DNA of 64,000 nucleotides from Corynebacterium diphtheriae (GCF_001457455.1 NZ_LN831026.1:1860001-1924000); one strand, 5' to 3'; counted from the stretch's first letter, positions 20,652-30,216 are shown. The notes: generated from the letters alone by a model not told the origin. A program made the numbers and translations.

Positions 20652-20774
20652 TTAGCCCTGACGAGCCTTGAAACGTGGGTCTTTCTTGTTGATCACATAG
20701 ACCTTGCCGCGACGACGCACAACCTGAGCGCCCGGCTTGTTCTTCAGCGACCGAAGGGACTTACGGACCTTCAT
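20652..20774 (-). CDS. rpmJ: 50S ribosomal protein L36, zinc-free paralogue
   Basis: A 40-residue basic protein reading [17 protein letters not shown] at the start and [16 protein letters not shown] at the end. It has the L36 fold pattern but none of the zinc-binding cysteines (the usual C-x2-C ... C-x4-H set), so it is the C-minus type. In many bacteria this form is used when zinc is scarce and is controlled by Zur. I see no confident Zur site in the 20775–20927 gap before nadE. It has AGGAGCG (complement) shortly before ATG 20774. Confidence 0.93.
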   Translation of the reverse strand: MKVRKSLRSLKNKPGAQVVRRRGKVYVINKKDPRFKARQG

Positions 20775-20927
20775 CGGGCGCTCCTTTCTTCTCCACGAAA
20801 GCCTTGAACGGGCTTTACAGTTTACGACGGCGAGACTCCAACAAAGTCTGCCATGACACGAGGGACAATACTATCCCATAGCACGACCAAATGCCAAACC
20901 GTGCCACTTGGTGCATAAGATTACACC

Positions 20928-21761
20928 ATGACTACTTCCCCAATGCGCAACAACATCATCCACCGACTTGGAACTAAACCCACCATCGACCCCGCAACGG
21001 AAATCCGCAACCGCGTCGACTTTCTCACCCGTTACATCAAGCACTCTGGCACCAAAGGTTTCGTGCTAGGGATCTCCGGCGGACAAGACTCCACCCTCGC
21101 AGGCCGCCTCGCACAGCTCGCAGTAGAACAGCTACGAGAAGCCGGCTACCCCGCCAAATTCTGGGCAATCCGCCTCCCCTACGGCATACAAGCCGACGAA
21201 GACGACGCCCGCATCGCCCTAGAATTTATCCAACCCGACCACTGCGTGGTCATCAACATCAAAGAGGCAACCGACGCAGCCGCCCGCGCCACCGCCCAAG
21301 CATTGGGGCTTCACGACGTAGGCGACTTCAATAAAGGCAACATCAAAGCCCGCCAACGCATGATCGCCCAATACGCACTCGCCGGCGAAAAGAAACTACT
21401 CGTAATCGGCACCGACCACGCAGCAGAAAACGTCACCGGATTCTTTACAAAGTTCGGCGACGGCGGCGCCGACATCCTCCCGCTTGCAGGACTATCCAAA
21501 CGCCAAGGCGCCGCCCTCCTAGAACACCTCGGCGCACCAGCATCCACATGGGAAAAAGTCCCCACCGCCGACCTCGAAGAGGATCGCCCAGCACTTCCCG
21601 ACGAAGAAGCACTCGGCGTAACCTACCGAGAGATCGACGCTTACATCGAAGGAAACGAAGAAGTCTCACCCGAGGCACAACAGCGCATCGAGCACCTCTG
21701 GAAAATCGGCCAACACAAACGCCACCTCCCCGTCGAACCCGATGACACTTGGTGGCACTAG
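20928..21761 (+). CDS. nadE: NH3-dependent NAD(+) synthetase
   Basis: A 277-residue enzyme that amidates deamido-NAD using ammonia. The PP-loop is [20 protein letters not shown] (about residues 46–65). Also seen are the [16 protein letters not shown] block, [25 protein letters not shown] and the C-terminal HKRHLP. There is no N-terminal glutaminase domain, so it depends on free ammonia. It pairs functionally with pncB elsewhere in the window. Its end overlaps the convergent PPOX-like gene by 4 bases. Confidence 0.97.
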   Translation: MTTSPMRNNIIHRLGTKPTIDPATEIRNRVDFLTRYIKHSGTKGFVLGISGGQDSTLAGRLAQLAVEQLREAGYPAKFWAIRLPYGIQADEDDARIALEFIQPDHCVVINIKEATDAAARATAQALGLHDVGDFNKGNIKARQRMIAQYALAGEKKLLVIGTDHAAENVTGFFTKFGDGGADILPLAGLSKRQGAALLEHLGAPASTWEKVPTADLEEDRPALPDEEALGVTYREIDAYIEGNEEVSPEAQQRIEHLWKIGQHKRHLPVEPDDTWWH

Positions 21762-22183
21762 TAGCGCTCTGGTTCCTCCCCAAATACGAACGCTCGGCCA
21801 GACACCTCGCGGACGTCGATACGCACAAAGTTGTACTTCAACGTTGGCAGCCATGGTTTCAGGCCGAGCGTATCCGCATGTCGAGCCTCTTCAGTATCGC
21901 GAACCACATACGCATTACCCTTAAGGACCACCGACCAGCCCTCTGCATCATCAAAACGATCCACCTCAAACAACACATCAGAATTGAGGTTCACACTAAA
22001 AAGCTTGGTGCCTTCAGCCGTGCGGAAATACACCCGAGGCTGCTCAGCAGAATAATCAAGCACAAAATTTACGGGGAAAATATCGAGATCATCCTTGCGG
22101 TGCACAACAAGACGGCCCACCGACTCCGACGACAATCGAGACAACGAATCAGATGAATCAAGAATGGTAATTGGATCGCTCAT
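21758..22183 (-). CDS. Pyridoxamine 5'-phosphate oxidase-fold protein
   Basis: About 141 residues from ATG at 22183 ([14 protein letters not shown]); an alternative start lies 4 codons upstream. The pattern [23 protein letters not shown], then [14 protein letters not shown] and [12 protein letters not shown], is that of the split beta-barrel flavin/F420/haem-binding superfamily. Such small proteins bind FMN, F420 or haem and often act in redox or detoxification; the ligand is not clear here. It faces nadE and stands alone. Confidence 0.8.
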   Translation of the reverse strand: MSDPITILDSSDSLSRLSSESVGRLVVHRKDDLDIFPVNFVLDYSAEQPRVYFRTAEGTKLFSVNLNSDVLFEVDRFDDAEGWSVVLKGNAYVVRDTEEARHADTLGLKPWLPTLKYNFVRIDVREVSGRAFVFGEEPERY

Positions 22184-22241
22184 AATCCCCATCATGGCAA
22201 GGATCTACGTCACCGTGTGACATTTACCCCATATGAGGACT

Positions 22242-22514
22242 CTAGGACTTGGCGAAGTTCAACGTCCACGGATCCTCACTCACGTATGTAATTTCCACGG
22301 ATGCACCAAATAGTTCGTAGACCTGTTCGAGAAGTGGAAGTGGATTATGAGGCGCTATGAGATCCATTGAAGACCCCGACTGCAGCTGGCCAATTGCACC
22401 TAAAATTGCACCGTGCCGGATAGCCGGTGACAGATCGCGAGCATCAAGAGTTGGAGTCTCGTTATGGTGACCGCAGCCGCAGCCACCTTTCTTTTCCGAA
22501 ATTGGTAGTGACAT
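22242..22514 (-). CDS. DUF2249 domain protein with Cys/His-rich N-terminus
   Basis: About 90 residues from ATG at 22514, which has a strong GAGGAGGAA ribosome-binding site; a start 12 codons upstream lacks one. The N-terminus has GGCGCGHHNETP, a likely metal-binding tail. The rest (LDARDLSPAIRHGAILGAI ... DLIAPHNPLPLLEQV) is the DUF2249 fold related to TusA/SirA-like proteins. DUF2249 genes commonly sit in nitrate/nitrite and nitric oxide gene clusters. Here it is 39 bases downstream of the nitrite reductase-like gene, so a supporting role in that pathway is inferred. Confidence 0.8.
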   Translation of the reverse strand: MSLPISEKKGGCGCGHHNETPTLDARDLSPAIRHGAILGAIGQLQSGSSMDLIAPHNPLPLLEQVYELFGASVEITYVSEDPWTLNFAKS

Positions 22515-22553
22515 TACTGTATTCCTCCTCAAAATAGATAAATTTTTCAAGCC

Positions 22554-23942
22554 CTATTTAGTTACTCGTACCGTGCCACGAGCGCCACGTTCTGCCTCGC
22601 TCATCAGGTGATTAACAACGGCATAATTACCCGGTTCATCAAAAGTCAATTCGACAAAACCCCCTTGGGCTGGGAGCAAAGGCAGGACTTGCGCACCACC
22701 ATCATGACCAACGCCATGTGTTCCCGCAATCCCTCCTGAACCGCGATAGAGGGTGTATGCACCTTCCGTCCATGTCGTATCAAACTGACCACCTACAATA
22801 TGGAAAGAAAGTGGAACATTAGGACCGGCATCGAGCACCCAAAAACGTACCCGCTCACCAACTTTGACATCTAATTTTTCCTGATCGTATTGGAAAGCAA
22901 TACCGTTAAACACCGTGTAGTTTGGCGGTTCAGATCCGATCGCCTCAGAACGCAGCTCTGTTGCTTCCTGTGGTGAAGACGCTGGCGAATCAACATAAAC
23001 CTCAGATTGGACCAAAACGAACTGCTTATCCACCGGTGCAAGATCTACAGGCTCGATTACAACCGCGCCATGCATACCAGCGGCAATATGGGCTGCCATT
23101 GGCATCGTCGAACAGTGGTACATCCATATTCCAGCGCGCCCTGCAGTGAATTCATAGATAAGTGATTCCCCAGGTCCAATTGTGCGCATCTTCTCATCCG
23201 GAGCAAGCTCTCCTGCGTGGAAATCAATCGAATGCCCAATGGTTCCGTTATTGACCAGCGTTATCCGGAACTTGTCTCCCACTTTTCCATGCAGCGTAGG
23301 ACCAACACCAGAACCATTAAACGTCCACCTAGTCTGCCATACACCAGGAGCAACCTCTAGCGGAACCTCAGAAACAGTGAAGGTAGCCTCATGGGTAACA
23401 GACGTCGTTCGCTGTTCTAGGGGCGACAACACTGGAGATATTGGAGCACTAATCCGTGTCGACTGATGAAAATGTTCAGATAGCGAACCATGCTGATGAT
23501 GCGCATGGCTCCCCGCGTTGATACGCAAGGTCATTCCCATCTGCCGATGCCCAGCAACAGAACAAAAGCCCGTCATTGATTCAGTGATTAATCCAACGTC
23601 TAATGTGGTGGATTTCCCCGGCGCGACTCGATCAGTTTTCTTATCACCAACTACGAGGTCATGACCATTGTGCGGATCATTATTCACTAAGTTGATGATT
23701 AGCTCATTGCCCACTGGAACCTCAACAACTGAAGGCTCGTAACTCATATTTTCTGTTGCTACAACCGTGACTTCGGTGGTTTCTCCAGTAGGTTTCACAG
23801 GAGCGGCTACCGTAGCTTCCTGACGTGTCATCAAAGCGGTCCGAACTGTATCGTATCCAAGACCAGCAAGGATGGCGAGCATAATTGCGGCGACTCCGCC
23901 TACCGCCCAAATAGCACTCCACGTTGATTCTTTAGTCTCCAT
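22554..23942 (-). CDS. nirK: Membrane-anchored copper nitrite reductase-like protein with extra cupredoxin domain
   Basis: A 462-residue exported protein: one N-terminal membrane segment (residues 10–30), a first cupredoxin domain (about 55–142), and a two-domain NirK core (about 180–460). The core has all expected ligands: His237, Cys277, His285 and Met290 for type 1 copper, His242, His276 and His445 for type 2 copper, with Asp240 and His381 as catalytic residues. The first domain has its own type 1 set (His94, Cys127, His132, Met137) and probably passes electrons to the core. Predicted reaction is nitrite to nitric oxide outside the membrane. Neighbours fit NO metabolism. A multicopper oxidase of other substrate is the alternative. 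Confidence 0.85.
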   Translation of the reverse strand: METKESTWSAIWAVGGVAAIMLAILAGLGYDTVRTALMTRQEATVAAPVKPTGETTEVTVVATENMSYEPSVVEVPVGNELIINLVNNDPHNGHDLVVGDKKTDRVAPGKSTTLDVGLITESMTGFCSVAGHRQMGMTLRINAGSHAHHQHGSLSEHFHQSTRISAPISPVLSPLEQRTTSVTHEATFTVSEVPLEVAPGVWQTRWTFNGSGVGPTLHGKVGDKFRITLVNNGTIGHSIDFHAGELAPDEKMRTIGPGESLIYEFTAGRAGIWMYHCSTMPMAAHIAAGMHGAVVIEPVDLAPVDKQFVLVQSEVYVDSPASSPQEATELRSEAIGSEPPNYTVFNGIAFQYDQEKLDVKVGERVRFWVLDAGPNVPLSFHIVGGQFDTTWTEGAYTLYRGSGGIAGTHGVGHDGGAQVLPLLPAQGGFVELTFDEPGNYAVVNHLMSEAERGARGTVRVTK

Positions 23943-25224
23943 GGGAAGGACCCTTCAGTAAATTCGATGATGGTTGTTGTAAAGATGGCAGCTGTTCACT
24001 ACTGCCCACGAGCCGCTTTTCTCGAATTCCTACTACCATCGAATAAACCAGAATCGGGATAAACGCTGCTGTCGATATGATTCCTAGGATGGCCACGGAG
24101 ATTTTTACTGAGTGCGCAATCGGCATCAGCCATATTAATAACGAAATATTGGTCACCAGTACTCGAAATGTGGCTCCTGTGTTCAAGGCTTTAGTGATTG
24201 CGCGCAAAACAGCAGGCCCGCCACCAAAAAGCATGGGTATGAGGTAAGACAAGGCGCCAATGAGCAGTTGGAGTGCAAAACCACCAACAAGTACCGCCGG
24301 AATATTCCACGTGAGTTGAGGGATGTCCGCCCATGACCGAGCGCGTGCAAGAACAGCCGCCAGCCATCCCAATCCAATTCCGGCCCACAACAAAGCCGCC
24401 GCAACCGATGCAGGGGCGATATCGCGTAGTCCTTTAGCACGTAGCGGTGCCCACAACAACCGCGACCATAAACCAAGCCCACACATATAGAGCATAAAAC
24501 CGACAATGGATACTGCACGTATTCCTACAAGCGCCCCGCCAGCAAGGGTAGTGATACCTGCGATAAGAAACGGCAATGCTTGACGAGCGAAGGTTTCCGA
24601 CCGATCGTGCATGCGTGCGCGCACAATCGTGGGCCAGAATGTCACCAATGTCCCAGTCACTGTCAGCCCAATCCAACCCAAGAAGTTGAACACAAGATGG
24701 GTTAGAATTAATCGACCTCGCCACTCATCAGTGACTCCAAATGCCATGATTGCACCCGCAGTTGCACCAAGCGGGAGCATTGTCGACGCCCACAAATAGT
24801 ACTGATTTACTTTTTTAAATCTCCCTGGTAGAGCGCGTCGCATGAGTACAAAAATATGACACCCATGCCATATCGTGGAGGTGATAACGCATAACGCACC
24901 GATTAACACGACAAATGGCCAGTTCGATGGGTAACCGATGACAATAAACACTCCGCCTAGGGCAAGAAGCGCCATTCGAGCTGCAGCAGTATGACCTTCT
25001 GTGACCACAGTCCTAGTAAGAGTCCGAGCAAAGTACTCTGACCAAACTAGAACTGAGTGACTCATTGCCCCCAGCATTATGAGGTGAATAAGTACCCAAC
25101 GCTGTGCGGTAACCGAATCTCCTAGTAGCACTACAGCTAGAGCTGCGAGAAGCCACGCTAAGGCAAGGAAATCGCGGAGACGACGAACTCTACCGCGGCT
25201 TCGATAATTTTTATTGTTGCCCAT
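23932..25224 (-). CDS. Multi-pass membrane protein linked to nirK
   Basis: A 430-residue protein with about 12 hydrophobic segments. Conserved-looking histidines lie inside membrane helices: VLIHLIMLGAMSHSVLVW (near residue 50), WHGCHIFVLM and LILTHLVFNFLGWIGLTVTG. Spacing of helices and His recalls haem-copper oxidase subunit I-like or NnrS-like proteins, but I cannot place haem and copper ligands with certainty. Its 3' end overlaps the nirK start by 11 bases, so the two are coupled. I infer a role in electron delivery or NO handling. Confidence 0.7.
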   Translation of the reverse strand: MGNNKNYRSRGRVRRLRDFLALAWLLAALAVVLLGDSVTAQRWVLIHLIMLGAMSHSVLVWSEYFARTLTRTVVTEGHTAAARMALLALGGVFIVIGYPSNWPFVVLIGALCVITSTIWHGCHIFVLMRRALPGRFKKVNQYYLWASTMLPLGATAGAIMAFGVTDEWRGRLILTHLVFNFLGWIGLTVTGTLVTFWPTIVRARMHDRSETFARQALPFLIAGITTLAGGALVGIRAVSIVGFMLYMCGLGLWSRLLWAPLRAKGLRDIAPASVAAALLWAGIGLGWLAAVLARARSWADIPQLTWNIPAVLVGGFALQLLIGALSYLIPMLFGGGPAVLRAITKALNTGATFRVLVTNISLLIWLMPIAHSVKISVAILGIISTAAFIPILVYSMVVGIREKRLVGSSEQLPSLQQPSSNLLKGPSHGD

Positions 25225-25227
25225 AAG

Positions 25228-26337
25228 TTATCGCCTCATAGCAGTGCGAATTATGACAGTTATCGTCGTGGCTAAGAACCCAAGGATCGCAAGCGCACTC
25301 GTCACCGCACCGAGGATCCAAACATGCCCTTGCCCTATAAAAATTTGGGAAACAACTCGGATGCTAAGACCCATGTGGAGGACCACAAGAGGAATCCACA
25401 TGGCAGCAACAAACGGGACACGAAGCCCCAGCACCGAGGGAAAAATAATCGGCGCGTGGGCCATGATCATGGACATAGCAAACCCCACAAAGATTGCATG
25501 GATAACCAGGTCATAAAAGATCGTTCCCGCCGGAGCAGCAGTAATAACTACAGCCAGCGCACCGATGATAAGCCAAACGTACCCTGCAAGAAGGGCCCCT
25601 GCAGTAAACCGCTGCAGCCCAGTTCTTCGAATAAATACCCGAGGAACATCATCCCTAATTAGCCACAAGGCAATAATGAGCAGAACAGCCCCGAAAAATC
25701 TACTTCCTACCGACTGCCATATCAGCGCTATCCCCGAGGTGAGAACCAGAGCACATGAAGTTACTAAAAGCGTAGGTGCTGCGCGGGGGCCCATACGTAG
25801 TTGAGCGAGTTCCGCACGTTCCGCGGCAATAGTCACTATTACAAACGCCGCAAGAATAAAAAACAGTTGGCTAATGTCCCACAACAAAACCAAAACAGTC
25901 GCAATAAAAAGGCTCAGTGCAGAAAGAATCTGCGCTGCGGCGATCATGCCGTGTGTGCGGAGGTATAACGCACAGTGAATGGCGCAAAATATAAGCGCGC
26001 CTTCGATCATAAGGAAGTGGCCGATAACAGCGGCCAACGTTCCCGTTCCACCGACACCTAAAACCACTCCCCCTATCCCCAACAATAGTGGGGCGAGATA
26101 CGCCCATCGATGCCGTGGGGCTCTGTGTGCAAGAGCTTGAGCACGCTCGAGGGAGATAAGAGTACCTAAAAAGCCGATGACCATTACATAGCCGTGAGTG
26201 TTTCCATCAGCCTGATCCACCGGCGCCCACACCCCCAGTTTAAGGAGGGCTGCATTGAGCGCGATAAGCAGATTGGCGATGCCACCAACCAATAGGAAGA
26301 TCCTTGAGGAAGGCCTACGTAAAGAACTCACTGACAC
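25228..26337 (-). CDS. NnrS-like multi-pass membrane protein
   Basis: A 369-residue protein with 10–12 hydrophobic segments. GNTHGYVMVIGFLGTLISLERAQAL near residue 45 and DLVIHAIFVGFAMSMIMAHAPIIFPSVLG near residue 280 resemble the His-containing helices of NnrS, a membrane protein that relieves nitric oxide stress in denitrifiers. It is the first gene of the four-gene cluster, 3 bases upstream of the next one, and is divergent from the regulator at 26429. The NnrS relation is by motif feel and context, not by a full match. Confidence 0.7.
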   Translation of the reverse strand: MSVSSLRRPSSRIFLLVGGIANLLIALNAALLKLGVWAPVDQADGNTHGYVMVIGFLGTLISLERAQALAHRAPRHRWAYLAPLLLGIGGVVLGVGGTGTLAAVIGHFLMIEGALIFCAIHCALYLRTHGMIAAAQILSALSLFIATVLVLLWDISQLFFILAAFVIVTIAAERAELAQLRMGPRAAPTLLVTSCALVLTSGIALIWQSVGSRFFGAVLLIIALWLIRDDVPRVFIRRTGLQRFTAGALLAGYVWLIIGALAVVITAAPAGTIFYDLVIHAIFVGFAMSMIMAHAPIIFPSVLGLRVPFVAAMWIPLVVLHMGLSIRVVSQIFIGQGHVWILGAVTSALAILGFLATTITVIIRTAMRR

Positions 26338-26389
26338 AAGCCCCCTTCCAGCACGGTGGTAAATATGGCAACATTGGCGATCAGCTATA

Positions 26390-26410
26390 TTTTACATATG
26401 ATATGTAAAA
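26390..26410. promoter_or_regulatory. 21-base palindromic operator candidate
   Basis: Half-site TTTTACATAT at 26390–26399 is followed by a single central G and the exact mirror ATATGTAAAA at 26401–26410. It lies in the 91-base gap between the divergent nnrS-like gene and the regulator gene, 18 bases before the regulator start. This is the best place for autoregulation and control of the nirK cluster. Confidence 0.75.
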
Positions 26411-26428
26411 AAGAAAAAGGAGTGATTC

Positions 26429-27094
26429 ATGAGTGAGAAAACTATGGGACCACGGCAGTCTCGCCCGGGAATCCTCACACCAGCACAAGAACGAGTAGCC
26501 CAAGCAATCGCACGCCTAGGGCCAGAAATATCACTGACAGACATTTCCCGCATGGTTGGCGGCCACCCCAACGCTTCTCGCCAACACATCAAAACTCTGG
26601 AGAACTCAGGCTATATTTCAGCGACTCAAAAACGTGGCGCCGCAGGACGCCCAGCACAGCTCTATTCCATCACCCCCGAGGGACTTCGGGCTCTCGCAGG
26701 CAACGCCACACTCATTGCACACACCTCTTTTGTCCGATCTCTAAGTCACTACATTGCCAATCAACCGCACCCCGAAGAACGCGCTCTTGCGCTCGGCAGT
26801 CAAATGGTCCGTGACGAAGGCCCCCTACCCGGCGCGACCAAAGTCGACAAAGTGGTCAATCTCCTAGAAAAATATGGGTTCGCCCCCACCCAAGCAGGAA
26901 CAGAAATCCAGTTACTCACCTGCCCAGTGCTCGACTCCGCCGTTCGCCATCCCGAAGTCGTTTGCACAATGCATAGAGGGATCTTGAACGAAATAACTGG
27001 TAACAACACCACTTTCATACTCGAGCCCTTCGCTCGACCCGGCATGTGCGTGATTAGAACCGTATCCCCCACAGCAAACCCCACCCAGGCATAA
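26429..27094 (+). CDS. SufR/ArsR-like regulator with C-terminal Cys-containing domain
   Basis: A 221-residue protein. Residues 18–95 form a winged helix-turn-helix (ISLTDISRMVGGHPNASRQHIKTL, wing AAGRPAQLYSIT). The C-terminal part has TCPVLDSAVRHPEVVCTMHRGIL with Cys165 and Cys179 and a later Cys207, a pattern shared with SufR-type regulators that bind an iron-sulphur cluster. A cluster would make it a good nitric oxide or redox sensor, which fits the divergent nitrite reductase cluster; this is inference. AAAAAGGAG precedes the ATG at 26429. Confidence 0.85.
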   Translation: MSEKTMGPRQSRPGILTPAQERVAQAIARLGPEISLTDISRMVGGHPNASRQHIKTLENSGYISATQKRGAAGRPAQLYSITPEGLRALAGNATLIAHTSFVRSLSHYIANQPHPEERALALGSQMVRDEGPLPGATKVDKVVNLLEKYGFAPTQAGTEIQLLTCPVLDSAVRHPEVVCTMHRGILNEITGNNTTFILEPFARPGMCVIRTVSPTANPTQA

Positions 27095-27100
27095 AAATAT

Positions 27101-27127
27101 CCCCTCACCTGCTGTTTTGGTGAGGGG
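27101..27127. terminator. Terminator between regulator and tRNA-Ala
   Basis: A 9-bp stem CCCCTCACC/GGTGAGGGG with 9-base loop. The T-run (ATATTTTTAT) follows on the minus strand, so it mainly ends the tRNA-Ala transcript; it may also serve the regulator gene. Confidence 0.8.
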
Positions 27128-27134
27128 TTGTCGG

Positions 27135-27207
27135 TGGAGCTAACGGGATTCGAACCCGTGACCCCCACACTGCCAGTGTGATGCGCTACCAGCTGCGCCA
27201 TAGCCCC
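27135..27207 (-). tRNA. tRNA-Ala (GGC)
   Basis: The complement folds as a full cloverleaf: acceptor GGGGCTA with TAGCTCC, T arm GGGTTCGAATCCC, anticodon loop CTGGCAG giving anticodon GGC. The 3' CCA is not encoded (the genome continues CCG). Confidence 0.95.
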
Positions 27208-27294
27208 GACAAACTAAGATCAAAGATCTTTGTTCGCGGTTGATATTACTGCAGTACAGCATGATGGACAAAATCAGCACATCACGGGCGGTTT

Positions 27295-28029
27295 TTAAGA
27301 GGTTGCTTGCTCAACCCAGGTTTCGATTCCGTTTTTTACTTCCTTGCCGTCGATAAAGACGCGTGGCGAGGAAACGTTGCCGCCGTCCTTCTCCAGCTTC
27401 TTAGAGTTAGCCTCGGCGAACTTACGGAAGTCTTCCTTGGCGCCGCCCTCGCGGATCTTCTGAGTTACCTCATCAGATGCACCAAGGCTCTTGGCAACGT
27501 CAGCGAAGTCGTTATCGCCCCACTTTCCGTAGATGTTCTTTTGCTCCTTCATGAGCAAAGCACGGTAGTTCCAGTAGGTTTCCCAGTCACCGCTTTGTGC
27601 CACGGCGAGGGCTGCGGCACCAGCCTTGGTGGAGTTGCCGTCACCGCCATCGCGATCAAGGAAGTTCAAAATGCGGAGGTTGACAACGATGTCACCGTTT
27701 TCGATGGCTTTTTTCATTGGCCCATCGGTGACCTCGCCAAGCTCGGCGCAGTGTGGGCACGAGAAGTCCTCGTAGAAGTCGATATTCTTCGCGTCTTTCT
27801 TAGTGTTATCCGCTTTGAGAACAATGGCAGAGTCGGTCACGCTACCAGTAAAGCTGACAGATTCTTTGTCATAGTCAGCGTATTTGTTAGCTTGGTGTGC
27901 TTTGCCCTGCACAACAACATAGGCCACAACGGCAACAACCACGACGAGTAGTGCCAAAAGAGCCCACAGAAATCCATTGGATTTTTCGGTTGGGTTCTGA
28001 ATTTTCCTAGAACCAGCGTTTTTACTCAC
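27295..28029 (-). CDS. DsbA-like thioredoxin-fold protein, membrane anchored
   Basis: A 244-residue protein with one N-terminal membrane helix (about residues 18–41) and an external DsbA-like domain. The redox motif is CPHC in FYEDFSCPHCAEL (about residue 92), and the cis-Pro region is SSPRVFIDGK. It likely oxidises or isomerises disulphides in exported proteins; actinobacterial relatives include the MdbA group. Start is GTG at 28029. It is directly downstream of a MauE/DoxX-like gene and pgm; coupling with the MauE-like protein, which could recycle electrons, is plausible. Confidence 0.9.
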   Translation of the reverse strand: MSKNAGSRKIQNPTEKSNGFLWALLALLVVVVAVVAYVVVQGKAHQANKYADYDKESVSFTGSVTDSAIVLKADNTKKDAKNIDFYEDFSCPHCAELGEVTDGPMKKAIENGDIVVNLRILNFLDRDGGDGNSTKAGAAALAVAQSGDWETYWNYRALLMKEQKNIYGKWGDNDFADVAKSLGASDEVTQKIREGGAKEDFRKFAEANSKKLEKDGGNVSSPRVFIDGKEVKNGIETWVEQATS

Positions 28030-28078
28030 GTTTTCACCTTGGGTTGGTTTATTTATCGCAGCTCATGCTACAGAACAA

Positions 28079-28582
28079 TTATGCGTAGAGCGCAAATTTC
28101 TTAAATGGACGATAGACAGTCCACAACGACAGCGCAATAAAGAAAATGTCACGAAGAATAATCAATGCGTAGTCACGTGCGGTATTTTCCCCTAGCCCCT
28201 GCGGGCCGAAGCAGCCGCAGTCGATACCAAGGTTGCGTGCCCAAGCCTGTGCGATACCAGCGATGAACAAGACAAGAACTGTGACCGAGATCCAACTTGC
28301 CTTGCGCAAGAAAATACCGAACAGGAGCAGCACGCCACCAGCGATTTCTAGGGGGCCAATCACGCTGGCCAGCCCATTCGACCACGTATCTGTGAAGATT
28401 TCATAGGCCATGATCGATTGGGCTGTTTCCATGCGGTTGTTGAGCTTGGATATACCGGCGGCGAGCCAAATATATGCCATGAAGAACCGCGCGAATGCGC
28501 TTATGCAGTCAAGCACAAGGTGTAAAGACACTCGCTTCTTTGAAGTTTTAGTCACCTCAGTCACCTTGGCCAGTCTAATCAC
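28079..28582 (-). CDS. MauE/DoxX family membrane protein
   Basis: A 167-residue protein with four membrane helices. [17 protein letters not shown] (residues 31–47) is the family opening, and [13 protein letters not shown] has a CxC pair near residue 122 that could take part in thiol exchange with the neighbouring DsbA-like protein. GTG start at 28582 overlaps the pgm stop by 4 bases (GTGA). MauE-type proteins are known to help disulphide formation in exported enzymes. Confidence 0.82.
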   Translation of the reverse strand: MIRLAKVTEVTKTSKKRVSLHLVLDCISAFARFFMAYIWLAAGISKLNNRMETAQSIMAYEIFTDTWSNGLASVIGPLEIAGGVLLLFGIFLRKASWISVTVLVLFIAGIAQAWARNLGIDCGCFGPQGLGENTARDYALIILRDIFFIALSLWTVYRPFKKFALYA

Positions 28583-30216
28583 AAAACATCAGAAACGAGA
28601 TTCTGTGCTTCACGCTGTACCATCGCGAGGTGGTCCGCTCCGAGGAAGGACTCCGCGTAGATCTTGTACTTATCCTCAGTTCCGGATGGACGTGCCGCAA
28701 ACCACGCATTTTCAGTGGTCACTTTCAGTCCGCCGATAGCAGCACCATTGCCAGGTGCAGCGGTAAGTTTTGCGGTGATCGCCTCACCGGCCAGCTCAGT
28801 GGCGGTTACTTGCTCGGGCGAGAGTTTCTTGAGCACTGCCTTTTGGTCACGGGTAGCTGGCGCATCGGTACGCGCGTAGGCAGGAGAACCGAAACGAGCG
28901 GCAAGCTCTTCGTAGCGTTGCGACGGAGTCTTTCCAGTCACTGCTGTTATTTCCGAGGCAAGCAGATCCAAGATAATGCCGTCTTTGTCAGTCGACCACA
29001 CGGTGCCATTGTGTCGAAGGAAGGATGCACCGGCTGATTCCTCGCCACCGAACCCCACGGAGCCGTCGACAAGTCCAGGGACGAACCATTTAAAGCCCAC
29101 AGGCACCTCCACCAGCTTGCGACCAAGATCGGCCACCACGCGGTCAATCATCGAGGAACTGACCAAGGTCTTGCCCACTGCTGTGGAAGAATTCCACTGC
29201 GGGCGGTGCGAGAACAAGTAGTCGATGGCCACGGCGAGGTAATGGTTAGGGTTCATCAGTCCCGCATCAGGTGTGACAATGCCGTGGCGGTCAGCATCGG
29301 CGTCGTTACCCGTAGCGATGTCATACTTCGTGCGGTTATGCACCAGCGAGGCCATCGAGTCTGGCGACGAGCAGTCCATGCGGATCTTGCCATCGGTATC
29401 GAGGGTCATGAAACGCCAGGTGGCGTCGACAAGCGGGTTAACCACAGTGAGGTTAAGCGAATGCTTCTCTGCAATCGCACCCCAATAGTCCACCGAAGCG
29501 CCACCCATAGGATCGGCACCAATAGCCAATCCCGAATTACGAATCGCATCGATGTCCACCACGCTGGGCAGGTCAGCAATGTAATTCTCCATGTAGTTGT
29601 GGCGATGCACACGTGGGTCGAGCACACCTGTAACCGAGGTGCGTTTCACAGAAACAAGCCCCTCACGCAGCAAGGTGTTGGCACGATCTGCAATCCAATC
29701 GGTTGCGTCGGTATCTGCAGGTCCGCCGTTGGGTGGGTTGTACTTAAAGCCACCATCACGAGGCGGATTGTGCGAAGGCGTAATCACGATGCCATCGGAA
29801 TACTGTGACGAGTCGCTGCGCTGCGCGTTGTACGCCAAGATCGCGTGAGAGACAGCTGGCGTTGGGGTGTAGCGGCCGCGGTCGTCGACAAGCACCTCGA
29901 TACCATGAGCCAACAGCACCTCAAGGGCAGAAATCATCGCGGGCTCGCTCAACGCATGGGTGTCGCGGCCAATAAAGATCGGACCACCAATGTGATGCTG
30001 CGCGCGGTATTCCACGATCGCTTGAGTGATAGCAAGAATGTGACTCTCATTGAAGGCCGTGTCCAACGAAGAACCGCGATGGCCCGAGGTACCAAAAGCT
30101 ACCTGCTGATCTGGGTTATCCGCGTCTGGGGTCCGCGTGTAATAGGCGGTAACCACCTCAGCGATGTCAATGAGGTCCTGGGGCTGCGCAAGTTGACCTG
30201 CTCGTTCGTGTGCCAT
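28579..30216 (-). CDS. pgm: Phosphoglucomutase (alpha-D-glucose)
   Basis: A 545-residue enzyme that interconverts glucose 1- and 6-phosphate, feeding glycogen, trehalose and cell-wall sugar synthesis. The phospho-serine loop is [19 protein letters not shown], the metal loop is [12 protein letters not shown], sugar binding is [10 protein letters not shown], and phosphate binding is [16 protein letters not shown] use ATG 30216 (MAHERAGQL) with GCAGGAGC ahead; a start 7 codons upstream lacks support. Confidence 0.96.
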   Translation of the reverse strand: MAHERAGQLAQPQDLIDIAEVVTAYYTRTPDADNPDQQVAFGTSGHRGSSLDTAFNESHILAITQAIVEYRAQHHIGGPIFIGRDTHALSEPAMISALEVLLAHGIEVLVDDRGRYTPTPAVSHAILAYNAQRSDSSQYSDGIVITPSHNPPRDGGFKYNPPNGGPADTDATDWIADRANTLLREGLVSVKRTSVTGVLDPRVHRHNYMENYIADLPSVVDIDAIRNSGLAIGADPMGGASVDYWGAIAEKHSLNLTVVNPLVDATWRFMTLDTDGKIRMDCSSPDSMASLVHNRTKYDIATGNDADADRHGIVTPDAGLMNPNHYLAVAIDYLFSHRPQWNSSTAVGKTLVSSSMIDRVVADLGRKLVEVPVGFKWFVPGLVDGSVGFGGEESAGASFLRHNGTVWSTDKDGIILDLLASEITAVTGKTPSQRYEELAARFGSPAYARTDAPATRDQKAVLKKLSPEQVTATELAGEAITAKLTAAPGNGAAIGGLKVTTENAWFAARPSGTEDKYKIYAESFLGADHLAMVQREAQNLVSDVL

